From positions 248,001 to 312,000 of the forward strand of contig JBLXFH010000002.1 of the NCBI GenBank assembly GCA_048262255.1: DNA of 64,000 nt. The letters run 5' to 3'. The notes under the pieces are model-generated. The model had not been told where the DNA came from. It saw only the letters and a program-made list of their open reading frames with translations, and searched no databases. Of this stretch, positions 40,084 to 47,380 are shown piece after piece (the stretch's first letter is position 1; each line of letters begins with the position of its first letter). The DNA comes from JABMNT01 sp048262255 (GTDB lineage: Bacteria > Pseudomonadota > Alphaproteobacteria > Rhodospirillales > Casp-alpha2). The position numbers were made by a program, and so were the translations under genes.

Positions 40084-42771
40084 TTATGGTCGCCCTGCAA
40101 GCCGCCAGGCGATGCGTTTGCGGGCGTAATCGAGACCGAAGATCAGCGGCACCCCGAGCCAGGCGATGGCATAGATTTCCGCATCGACCGGCCCGGTGCC
40201 AAGAACCACCCCAACTTCCGGGACATAGAGGATGGCCCAGGAGAAGATCGCTTCGAGCAGGATGCCGACGACCAGCAATTTGTTTTTAAAAGCCGCTCTG
40301 TCAATGCCAGAACCATACTGCGAACGCCGCCCGAACAGGTTACCGATCTGCATCAAGAGGATGGATGAAAGAGCAATTCCGGTCGCTGACCGATACAGCG
40401 GATCGGCACTCGTCAAGTCCTGGCCCCAGACCCAGCCGCCTGCGTCCAGAACCCAGAAAAACAACGTCAGGGAAAACGCCGCTTCGATCAGTCCCAGAAA
40501 ACCATAACTGTGAGCAATCATCGACCGGTTCAGCAAACCGGTGGCGCGGCTGCGCGGCGGTTGACGCATGACTTCGGGGCTCGGTTTTTCCTGCCCCAGC
40601 GCCATGGAGGGGATGATGTCGGAACCAAGATCAATCGACAGAATCTGGATAACGGTCAGTGCCAACGGTACGGGGAACAGCATGTAAAGAAGGTACGGCA
40701 TGATTTCCGGCCCGTTGGAGACCAGCACGTAATTGGTGAACTTTCGGATGTTAGCGAAGATCGTCCGCCCTTCCTCAATACCCGCAACTATGGACGCGAA
40801 ATTATCATCCAGCAGGATCACCTGCGCCGCTTCGCGCGCCACATCGGTACCGCCGCGACCCATGGCGATGCCCACATCCGCCGACTTCAGGGCCGGTGCG
40901 TCGTTAACACCATCGCCGGTTACCGCGACGATTTTACCCATCTGGTGCAGCGCATTAACGATTTTCATTTTCTGTTCAGGTGTCGTTCGCGCAAAGACCG
41001 TGATCCCGGCCTGCAGGCGTTCAATCACCTCCTCGGTCCGCATCCCGGCCAGTTGTGCCCCGGTGACCGCCGCCGCCCCCATGGACACATCCTCTGCGAC
41101 CATGCCTGCGCGCCGGGCGATCGCCTCCGCCGTTATGGGATGATCGCCGGTGATCATGATCATGTTGATGCCGGCGCTGTGGCATTTCGCCACCGCATCC
41201 GGGACTTCCGCGCGCAGCGGATCCTCAAGACCCAGAAACCCGAGCAGAACCAGGTTTTGCTCCAAACGAGCCTGTGACACGTTGGCGGTGCCCGATCCCG
41301 CATCGTCGACAGATCGACGGGCCACTGCAATCACCCGCTGACCACGCGCTGCCATCACCTCAACCGCTTTTTCCGCCAACGCCAGCCGGTTGTCATCAAG
41401 CGCAAGCGTTCTGCCGGATGAACCATCCAACACATCGCTGATCAGCGGACGCAGCGCCTCCCAAGCGCCCTTGACCACAAACTGTCGCCTTCCTGCCTGC
41501 TGGCAGATACCCGCAGCGCGGCGTTTTTCCACATCAAAAGGGAAACGCTGCGTTACAGAACCGATGACATCAGAAACCTGCCCCCCACTTTCTTTGAACC
41601 TTTCCGCAACCGCCACATCCAGCGGATCGCCAGCCCAGCCACCTTCCCGGATTTCCAGATCCGACGCGACAAGGGCCGCTTGCAGGCACTCACCGGCCTG
41701 TGCATCCGGAAACGCCGATCCGTCCGCTGCCACAATCTCGGTCACGGCTAGCTCATTCCGGGTCAGAGTCCCGGTTTTGTCGGTGCAAATGACGTGGATC
41801 GCACCCAGCGCCTCGACGGCGTTCAGGCTTTTCACCAGCACCTGACGCCGGGCCATGCGCAAACTTCCCATGGCGAGAGAAAGCGTGAAGGTCGGTAGCA
41901 GACCCTCCGGGACATTGGCAACGATGATCCCCATCATAAACACAAGACTGACCCAGAGAGACCGCTCGGCGATGACTCCATAGGCAAAAAAGATCAGCCC
42001 CATAGCAACGGCAATCAGGGTCAGGACCCGGATCATATGCGCGGTTTCCGCCTCCAGCGGTGAAACGGCCCTGGGGATATCGCGCGACAGCATGGCGATG
42101 CGGCCGAACTGGGTGCGAAAGCCGGTGGCAAAGACCACACCGCGCCCGGACCCACGCAGGATTGAGCAGCCGGCAAAGGCCAGGTTCTCGCTTTCCGTGA
42201 GCTCCCTTTCCGTTTGGTGGGCACTCAGGCCGATGGGGTTGGCTTCCCCGGTCAGGGGTGCGTTATTGACCAGAAGGTCATTGCTTTCCACCAGACGGAC
42301 ATCGGCAGGGACGCGGTCACCTTCGCGCAGGGTCAGAACATCCCCCGGCACCAGATCCTCAACGGAAACCTCAAGATCTTTTCCGTCCCGCAAGACCCAG
42401 GCCCGTTGTGGCAGAAACTTCCGCAATTCCTCCATCGCCCGTTCAGCGCGGTATTCCTGAAAAAAACTGAACAGTGCGTTCATAACCGAGACCGCCAGCA
42501 AGGCCCAACCCAGAATGTTCATACTTTCGCCCGGCTGGATGGAATTGGCGACAAAACAGATGAGAGCAGAGACGTCGAGCAGCAGGGTGAAGAAATTTGT
42601 GAATTGCCGGAACAGGCTTTTCAGCCACCAACGCCCCCGCGCCGCTTCCAGCCGGTTGGCGCCGATTTCCCGAATGCGCGCCGTGACTTCCCGTTCATTC
42701 AACCCGTCAGGTCGGGAATTCAGATAGGTATAAACCTCGCTCCGCAGCAGGCTTTGTATTTTTCCGCTCAT
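40084..42771 (-). CDS. Cation-transporting P-type ATPase (P2, Na,K/Ca-type)
   Basis: An 895-residue inner-membrane P2-type ATPase. Visible are the actuator motif LTGEANP, the helix-4 motif NVPEGLLPT (as in Na,K-ATPase and its prokaryotic relatives), the phosphorylation motif DKTGTLTRNE, and the hinge TGDGVNDAPALKSADVG. The N-terminal cation_ATPase_N segment (LNEREVTARIREIGANRLE) and C-terminal helices are complete. The ion cannot be assigned; the PEGLL motif favours Na/K or Ca-type transport over heavy metals. Its ATG directly follows the stop of the universal stress protein gene, so the two are coupled, probably under an FNR/FixK-like site. Confidence 0.9.
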   Translation of the reverse strand: MSGKIQSLLRSEVYTYLNSRPDGLNEREVTARIREIGANRLEAARGRWWLKSLFRQFTNFFTLLLDVSALICFVANSIQPGESMNILGWALLAVSVMNALFSFFQEYRAERAMEELRKFLPQRAWVLRDGKDLEVSVEDLVPGDVLTLREGDRVPADVRLVESNDLLVNNAPLTGEANPIGLSAHQTERELTESENLAFAGCSILRGSGRGVVFATGFRTQFGRIAMLSRDIPRAVSPLEAETAHMIRVLTLIAVAMGLIFFAYGVIAERSLWVSLVFMMGIIVANVPEGLLPTFTLSLAMGSLRMARRQVLVKSLNAVEALGAIHVICTDKTGTLTRNELAVTEIVAADGSAFPDAQAGECLQAALVASDLEIREGGWAGDPLDVAVAERFKESGGQVSDVIGSVTQRFPFDVEKRRAAGICQQAGRRQFVVKGAWEALRPLISDVLDGSSGRTLALDDNRLALAEKAVEVMAARGQRVIAVARRSVDDAGSGTANVSQARLEQNLVLLGFLGLEDPLRAEVPDAVAKCHSAGINMIMITGDHPITAEAIARRAGMVAEDVSMGAAAVTGAQLAGMRTEEVIERLQAGITVFARTTPEQKMKIVNALHQMGKIVAVTGDGVNDAPALKSADVGIAMGRGGTDVAREAAQVILLDDNFASIVAGIEEGRTIFANIRKFTNYVLVSNGPEIMPYLLYMLFPVPLALTVIQILSIDLGSDIIPSMALGQEKPSPEVMRQPPRSRATGLLNRSMIAHSYGFLGLIEAAFSLTLFFWVLDAGGWVWGQDLTSADPLYRSATGIALSSILLMQIGNLFGRRSQYGSGIDRAAFKNKLLVVGILLEAIFSWAILYVPEVGVVLGTGPVDAEIYAIAWLGVPLIFGLDYARKRIAWRLAGRP

Positions 42772-43614
42772 TCAGTCCGAACCCCGAAGCAAAGCGATGT
42801 CACAGGGCGTGTCGCGCAGGATCACTTCCACCGGATCGCCAAAGGCCAGTCGCCCCTGCAGGTTTGTCGCGGGCACTTCCAGAGCCATCAGGTCGGTCCG
42901 TGTGCGTCCGGCGTCCACCAAAATCTCGCGGGCCCAGTCGTCCGTTACCCGGGCGGCAGCATCAATATGAGCTTTGCTGAGGTCGATGCCGTCAATCAAT
43001 TGCGGCTCGATTTCCGCGAGATAACCCTGCGCCTGATGAAGGAGTGCACCGGATTTTGTTACATCAAGAGCCCGAAATCTCCCGGTCGAGAGTTCCGTCA
43101 CATACAACAACCGCAAATCAGTCAGCGATGGCGCAACCAGCCTGAGCAGGGTTCTGGCTCTGGCCAAATCGGGGCTTGGTTCGCTAACGGGCAGGAGTAA
43201 CCGCCGAACAACGCCCAGAAGTCCCGGCTGGACAATCCGCAAGGCGATCGCCGTCAGATCACGCGCCGCCAGCAGCTTCTCCGAAACAGTCCCGGACAGA
43301 ATGCCGCGCCGCCCCGCCTGGACCCGCGCCCCGCAGACAACAACCGTATCTTTGCCTTTCGGCAATTGCTCTATTAAGCCGCCGAACGCGCCATGGTGCA
43401 TGGGGCAGATTTCGATATCCGCCGTGACCCCGGCATGATGGGCGATACGCCGGAGGGTATCGAATTTATCGGCCAGCGCAGCACCGGAAATATCGGTGGT
43501 TTCCACATGCAGAACGCGCAGCCGCCGTGTCGGGTGAAAGGCTGCGAAATTGATGGCGTAATGGGCGATCCAGTCGCCATTGATGGACCCGTCATAGGCA
43601 AGATAAATCGACAT
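42772..43614 (-). CDS. Universal stress protein
   Basis: A 280-residue UspA-family protein, long enough for two Usp modules. The N-terminal module begins MSIYLAYDGSINGDWIAHYA, with later RRLRVLHVET and KDTVVVCGARVQAGRRG. The C-terminal half has RRLLLPVSEPSP and later ATNLQGRLAFGDPVEVILRDTPCDIALL. Such proteins bind ATP or act as stress regulators and are often induced by low oxygen. It is immediately upstream of the P-type ATPase (stop and start adjacent). An FNR/FixK-like box lies 58-71 bases before its start. Confidence 0.8.
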   Translation of the reverse strand: MSIYLAYDGSINGDWIAHYAINFAAFHPTRRLRVLHVETTDISGAALADKFDTLRRIAHHAGVTADIEICPMHHGAFGGLIEQLPKGKDTVVVCGARVQAGRRGILSGTVSEKLLAARDLTAIALRIVQPGLLGVVRRLLLPVSEPSPDLARARTLLRLVAPSLTDLRLLYVTELSTGRFRALDVTKSGALLHQAQGYLAEIEPQLIDGIDLSKAHIDAAARVTDDWAREILVDAGRTRTDLMALEVPATNLQGRLAFGDPVEVILRDTPCDIALLRGSD

Positions 43615-43671
43615 GGCAGCGCTCCTGCGATGAGTTGCGCGCTACCATAATCGATGGAACCAGCACCATAT

Positions 43672-43685
43672 ATGATCTGGGTCAA
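43672..43685 (-). promoter_or_regulatory. FNR/FixK-type binding site upstream of usp-ATPase
   Basis: On the minus strand TTGAC-CCAG-ATCAT; read on the plus strand ATGAT-CTGG-GTCAA, 8 of 10 matches to TTGAT-N4-ATCAA. A TATGGT at 43649-43644 would be the -10 if transcription starts near 43637, putting the site centre at about -41.5, the class II activator position. Confidence 0.6.
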
Positions 43686-43772
43686 ATCAGGCAGGTAAAA
43701 GCGCCCTGCCCTTAGAACCCAAACCGCTCACACGGGTTAAAGGGACAGGAGCCCCGGGTTGTTTGTCAGGGA

Positions 43773-44084
43773 CTAGGCCAAGCGCTCCTTCACGTCGGCG
43801 GCGAAGTCTTCGTAGCGGCGGATGGCTGTTACCTTGATCTCCACATGCTGGCCCATCTGTTTCATGATCGGCAGATCAAAACTGATCTGGTCGAGCATGT
43901 CGGCGCTTTCCACATTGACCACGGCAAACACCTTGCGCGCGCCGACCGCTTTCCACAGATCGACAACCACGCCGGCTTCCTTGGCACCCAGCGCTGCATT
44001 GGCTTCTTCGGCCCAGATTTTGAACAGGTCCTGCTGGCTCATATCCGCCGAATAGGTAACCGTAAACTCCAGATGAAATAACAT
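43773..44084 (-). CDS. Muconolactone-isomerase-like small protein
   Basis: A 103-residue ferredoxin-fold protein matching the muconolactone delta-isomerase family in size (about 95-105 residues). The pattern is a first strand MLFHLEFTVTY, a helix with DLFKIWAEEANAALG, a strand VFAVVNVESADML, and the later DLPIMKQMGQHVEIKVTAI. Family members isomerise a lactone in catechol breakdown, but no catechol pathway genes lie here, so the domain may have another use. It is transcribed on its own or with the downstream-facing genes. Confidence 0.65.
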   Translation of the reverse strand: MLFHLEFTVTYSADMSQQDLFKIWAEEANAALGAKEAGVVVDLWKAVGARKVFAVVNVESADMLDQISFDLPIMKQMGQHVEIKVTAIRRYEDFAADVKERLA

Positions 44085-44109
44085 ATTGCTCTCCCTTATT
44101 GATGTGAAA

Positions 44110-44123
44110 CGCCTTTGTTGGCG
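44110..44123. terminator. Small hairpin between gloA-type and MIase-like genes
   Basis: CGCC-TTTGTT-GGCG followed by ATTTTTTTATCG on the plus strand, and by TTTC on the minus strand. It is a weak 4-bp stem; it could end transcription of the minus-strand glyoxalase gene. Confidence 0.3.
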
Positions 44124-44146
44124 ATTTTTTTATCGTTTTAATTCAG

Positions 44147-44542
44147 TTACTTGTAGCGACCGTGTTTTTGCAGCAGTTCGATCTGATAGCCGTCCGGGTC
44201 CTGCACGAAAAAGAACTTGGCCATTAAGGAGCCGTCGCGCTCAAACTCAACGATCTTGCGTGGATTGAGCCCGGCCGCTTCAAAGCGCGCGTGTTCGGCC
44301 TCAAGGTCATCAACGACGACCGCCAGATGGCCGTAACCCGTGCCTTGGCTGTAAGGTTCGGTCTGGTCTTTGTTGATAGTCAGTTCGATCTCGAAATCGG
44401 CTTCGTTGTTGCGCAAATAAACCAGCGTGAAACTGTCGAAATCGTAGCGATCGGCGATATGCAGCCCAAAGGCCTGCTCATAAAAGGCAACGGAACGCGC
44501 CTCGTCGAGGACGCGAATCATGGTATGGATGGCTTTGGCCAT
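44147..44542 (-). CDS. gloA: Lactoylglutathione lyase (glyoxalase I)
   Basis: A 131-residue glyoxalase I, which isomerises the methylglyoxal-glutathione hemithioacetal. Metal ligands are visible: His in IHTMIRV near residue 6, Glu in EIELTINK near 53, His in YGHLAVVVDD near 71 and the final Glu in YQIELLQK near 123. Family hallmarks RSVAFYEQAFGL and YLRNNEADFEIELT are conserved. Length matches the Ni-type bacterial enzyme. Single gene, 53 bases from the window's small RHH protein region on its 5' side. Confidence 0.88.
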   Translation of the reverse strand: MAKAIHTMIRVLDEARSVAFYEQAFGLHIADRYDFDSFTLVYLRNNEADFEIELTINKDQTEPYSQGTGYGHLAVVVDDLEAEHARFEAAGLNPRKIVEFERDGSLMAKFFFVQDPDGYQIELLQKHGRYK

Positions 44543-44637
44543 TCGGCACTTCCCTGTCTGACGTTAACAGAAAAGAGTATAGGCAATCGCGCAGGGCGGT
44601 GGTGTTACACGTGTACCACGCCGTAATTTTTGTCGTT

Positions 44638-44934
44638 TTATTCCGCCGCCATCGTCACCGGGGCCAGCAAACCGCCCTTGCTGCGCAGATATTGCAGGCA
44701 GGCGCAGCGCAGCAGGGATGTGAAGTTTCGAACCTCACCGTTCAGCAGTAGCACTTCCGAGTGCAGCTTTGAGAGAAAGCCCGGCGTCGTCAGTCCCTCA
44801 TCGGTGGCAATCTGGTCTATCAGCTCCCAGAACGCGACCTCCAGGCGGATCGACGTGCTCTGCCCGTTGAGCCGCAAGGAACGCAGTTCACTCTCGTAAC
44901 TGTCGGGGTCCTGCCCGGCGAATATCTGGCACAT
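44638..44934 (-). CDS. Ribbon-helix-helix-type small protein
   Basis: A 98-residue protein of an alphaproteobacterial family starting MCxxF, with an RHH-like segment STSIRLEVAFWELIDQIATDEGLTTPGFLSKLHSEV around residues 25-62. This resembles Arc/MetJ/CopG-type DNA-binding regulators. The last part TSLLRCACLQYLR is helical with two cysteines. ATG 44934 is the start with GGGAGGAATGGAC at the correct distance; an ATG two codons upstream overlaps that site. Targets are unknown. Confidence 0.6.
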   Translation of the reverse strand: MCQIFAGQDPDSYESELRSLRLNGQSTSIRLEVAFWELIDQIATDEGLTTPGFLSKLHSEVLLLNGEVRNFTSLLRCACLQYLRSKGGLLAPVTMAAE

Positions 44935-45023
44935 GTCCATTCCTCCCGCTTTTTCTATTTTCGGCCCATATCTAACCATGAGTCCGGCGTTGAGGGAAGA
45001 TCGGGATTTACCGAATTATCCTT

Positions 45024-45254
45024 TCAGGTCTTGGATATAGGGGATGTGTTTTGACGCCGCAGCCATTCGTCCGCCACATCGCCCATGGTTTTTGCCGCAC
45101 CGTCCTTGATCCAGTACATGAAGGCGCGATCAAACTTAAACGCCGCACCGCATTGCGATTTCAAAAAGCGCCTGACATTTTGTGTGTTTTTATAGGTTGC
45201 TGTAACGGGGGTGTTTCGCGAAATGGTATCGCTATGCCAGTCAAAGTTTTTCAT
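45024..45254 (-). CDS. DUF6434-type small protein
   Basis: A 76-residue protein that reads as a single DUF6434 domain (FDWHSDTISRNTPVTATYK, then TQNVRRFLKSQCG, then KFDRAFMYWIKDGAAKTMGD). The family is common in alphaproteobacteria, often with a SAP domain; its function is unknown. The start ATG 45254 has GGGAAGGGAGCG just upstream. It is transcribed on the minus strand, diverging from the 83-residue protein at 45337. No partner is evident. Confidence 0.7.
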   Translation of the reverse strand: MKNFDWHSDTISRNTPVTATYKNTQNVRRFLKSQCGAAFKFDRAFMYWIKDGAAKTMGDVADEWLRRQNTSPISKT

Positions 45255-45336
45255 CCAGCGCTCCCTTCCCTATGGACGGCACCCGAAATTATACGTACCT
45301 ATTGGTTTGAATACAAAGGCGAGGAGCACATATCAC

Positions 45337-45588
45337 ATGGCCAAGGAAACCAAATACGTCTGCCAGGTCTATCGCAAGAACAAGCACGGTCAGCTTGTGA
45401 TTGATGAAACCATCGAGTGCCGAAACGAGGTCTCCACTGAAATGCGGGCCGAGAAAATCTGGGAATCCGGCACCTGCGAAGGCGTCGACGCCGTCATCCT
45501 CGCCGCCGACGCAGACAACGGCGAATACGACGACCCGGTTTTCATTACCCGCCTTGGTAACGTGCCGGATTCTGACGGCATGGACTAA
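45337..45588 (+). CDS. Small cytoplasmic protein, unknown function
   Basis: An 83-residue acidic soluble protein (MAKETKYVCQVYRKNKHGQL at the start, DAVILAADADNGEYDDPVF later). GAGGAG precedes ATG 45337 by 11 bases. The frame runs further upstream without a site. I do not recognise the family. A beta-rich fold is suggested by alternating hydrophobic residues. Codon use resembles neighbouring genes, which supports it as real. Confidence 0.6.
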   Translation: MAKETKYVCQVYRKNKHGQLVIDETIECRNEVSTEMRAEKIWESGTCEGVDAVILAADADNGEYDDPVFITRLGNVPDSDGMD

Positions 45589-45676
45589 TACCAAGCGCAG
45601 AGATGCTAGCCTCCAAACGGTCATGACCGTGGCTTGAACCGGTCATCCATATACCAGCAAAAACCGCCTTACGTGA

Positions 45677-45699
45677 ATACCCGGGTCAAGTCCGGGTAT
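45677..45699. repeat. Intergenic palindromic repeat (alphaproteobacterial REP-like)
   Basis: ATACCCGG-N7-CCGGGTAT. It reads as TACCCGGACTTGACCCGGGT on the minus strand, close to the ACTTGACCCGGGT-type palindromes scattered between genes in many alphaproteobacteria. It lies just downstream (3') of tRNA-Leu and may act as its terminator. No second copy was found in this window. Confidence 0.6.
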
Positions 45700-45736
45700 G
45701 ACGGAAACACATAAAACTTTCGGAGGTTTGGTTTGC

Positions 45737-45823
45737 TGGTGCGGGCGGCCGGAATTGAACCGGCACTGCCAAAAGGCAACAAGATTTTAAGTCTTGCGTG
45801 TCTACCAATTCCACCACGCCCGC
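45737..45823 (-). tRNA. tRNA-Leu(UAA)
   Basis: A complete 87-base tRNA including an encoded CCA (45739-45737, minus strand). The acceptor arms GCGGGCG and CGCCCGC pair fully; the anticodon loop reads CTTAAAA with anticodon TAA. A long variable arm (TTGCCTTTTGGCAG) marks class II leucine tRNA, and the T-loop GGTTCAATTCC is standard. It reads leucine UUA and, by wobble, UUG. It is a single gene, away from rRNA. Confidence 0.96.
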
Positions 45824-45942
45824 TTGCGGCGGCACCCTATCGCGCTGCATGGGGGCTCGCAAGTCAGAAAACCCGTTGCCTTGCGGTTTTTTGTGCAAAT
45901 TGCCCATAGCCGCCGGGGCCCGATCTGGTTATGGTCCTGATC

Positions 45943-46611
45943 ATGTCAAATCCGATTGCGCCCGAGAACCCACATGAGAACCCGACTTTCGACGCCGACT
46001 TTCAGGAGCGGCTGACAGACCTGTTCCGCTGGCGGCGCGATGTGCGGCGGTTTCGCAGCGTCCCGGTGCCGGATGCCGTGCTCGATCACCTGTTGCAACT
46101 GGCCTCATTGGCGCCGTCGGTTGGCAACAGCCAGCCGTGGCGCTTTGTCAAAGTGGAGGATGCGTTGCGGCGCAAGGGTGTTCGCGATATCTTCGAAGTT
46201 GCCAACGCCGATGCGCTCAACGATTACGCAGGCGAGCGGGCCAAACTCTACGCCCGGCTCAAGCTCGACGGGCTGGATCAGGCCCCGGTGCAACTGGCGG
46301 CTTTTGTCGATAAGGATACCGATATCGGCCAGGGGCTGGGTCGCAAGACCATGCCGGAAACCCTGCATTATTCGGTGGTCGCCGCCATCAACATCCTGTG
46401 GCTGGCGGCCCGCGCGCATGGCGTTGGGGTCGGCTGGGTCTCGATCATCGACCCGGATGCGGTTGTTGATCTGCTCGATGTGCCCGACGACTGGGCGCTG
46501 GTCGCCTATCTCTGCGTTGGATATCCGCAGGAAGAGCACCTGGACCCGGAGCTGGAACGCGCCGGATGGCAGGAACGCATCGATATGTCGCACTTCGTCT
46601 TCAAGCGTTAA
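45943..46611 (+). CDS. bluB: 5,6-dimethylbenzimidazole synthase
   Basis: A 222-residue flavin-destructase BluB, which fragments reduced FMN with oxygen to make the lower ligand of cobalamin. Recognisable are FRWRRDVRRFRSVPVPD, ASLAPSVGNSQPWRFV, the lid QAPVQLAAFVDKD and GVGVGWVSIIDPDAV of the nitroreductase-like fold. The start could be 45931 (four residues longer); no clear ribosome site decides it. With cobC at the other end of the window it implies that the organism makes its own B12 lower ligand. Its stop overlaps the converging CinA-type gene by 4 bases. Confidence 0.9.
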   Translation: MSNPIAPENPHENPTFDADFQERLTDLFRWRRDVRRFRSVPVPDAVLDHLLQLASLAPSVGNSQPWRFVKVEDALRRKGVRDIFEVANADALNDYAGERAKLYARLKLDGLDQAPVQLAAFVDKDTDIGQGLGRKTMPETLHYSVVAAINILWLAARAHGVGVGWVSIIDPDAVVDLLDVPDDWALVAYLCVGYPQEEHLDPELERAGWQERIDMSHFVFKR

Positions 46612-47354
46612 TCCTCGACGGGTTCTCCACCGAGATCACGGATCATCTGGCGCACGTCGTCTGCGGCTGCATCGATTTTCACCTGCTCTGTGCTGCGCAT
46701 GACGATGGCCGCGCCATATTTGCCTTCCTTGTTGAACGGGTAGCTGCCGACCTCCACATCCGGGTGGCGGTCCTGCAGGTCAGAGAGCGGGCCGCCGGTG
46801 CGGCCTTCCGGGATATAGGCGGTGATGCTTTTCGACAGCATGGTGTCGCCGCCCACAAGCTGGTCCTTAAACCCTGAAAAAATTTCGCGCATGATATGCG
46901 GCACACCGGGCAGCACAAACACATTTTCAACGCGAAAACCCGGTGCCTTGCTGACCGGGTTGAGCAGCAGCGACGCACCGTGCGGGGTTTCCGACATTTT
47001 CATGCGGGCCTCAGTCACATCTTCCGGTTTGTAATGGGCCAACAAAATGGCCTCGGCTTCCGGGTGGCGGCCATGGCCCAGCCCAAAGGCCTTGGCGATG
47101 CAGGCCGATGTGATGTCGTCATGCGTCGGACCAATGCCGCCGGTGGTGAAGACATAATCATACTTGGTCCGCATGCTATTGACCGCATCGACGATCTCAA
47201 CCTCAATATCGGGAACAATCCGGGTCTCCATCATGCGGATGCCGAGCGCGTTCAGTTCGGTGCCGAGAAACTTCAGATTGGCATCCTGAGTGCGGCCCGA
47301 CAGCACCTCGTTGCCAATAATTACCATTGCCGCTGTAACGGTTACCTTACTCAT
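46608..47354 (-). CDS. CinA N-terminal/MoaB-type competence-damage protein
   Basis: A 248-residue protein of the MoaB/MogA fold found at the N-terminus of CinA and in stand-alone CinA-like proteins. Signatures are ITAAMVIIGNEVLSGRTQD-type start (VTAAMVIIGNEVLSGRTQD), FTTGGIGPTHDDIT near residue 75 and VLPGVPHIMREIF near 155. CinA proteins are linked to pyridine nucleotide salvage; the stand-alone molybdopterin-binding domain form has an unclear role. The C-terminal nicotinamide-deamidase domain is absent, so it is the short form. Confidence 0.82.
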   Translation of the reverse strand: MSKVTVTAAMVIIGNEVLSGRTQDANLKFLGTELNALGIRMMETRIVPDIEVEIVDAVNSMRTKYDYVFTTGGIGPTHDDITSACIAKAFGLGHGRHPEAEAILLAHYKPEDVTEARMKMSETPHGASLLLNPVSKAPGFRVENVFVLPGVPHIMREIFSGFKDQLVGGDTMLSKSITAYIPEGRTGGPLSDLQDRHPDVEVGSYPFNKEGKYGAAIVMRSTEQVKIDAAADDVRQMIRDLGGEPVED

Positions 47355-47380
47355 GTCTTGTGCGCCTTTTCAGATTTGAA

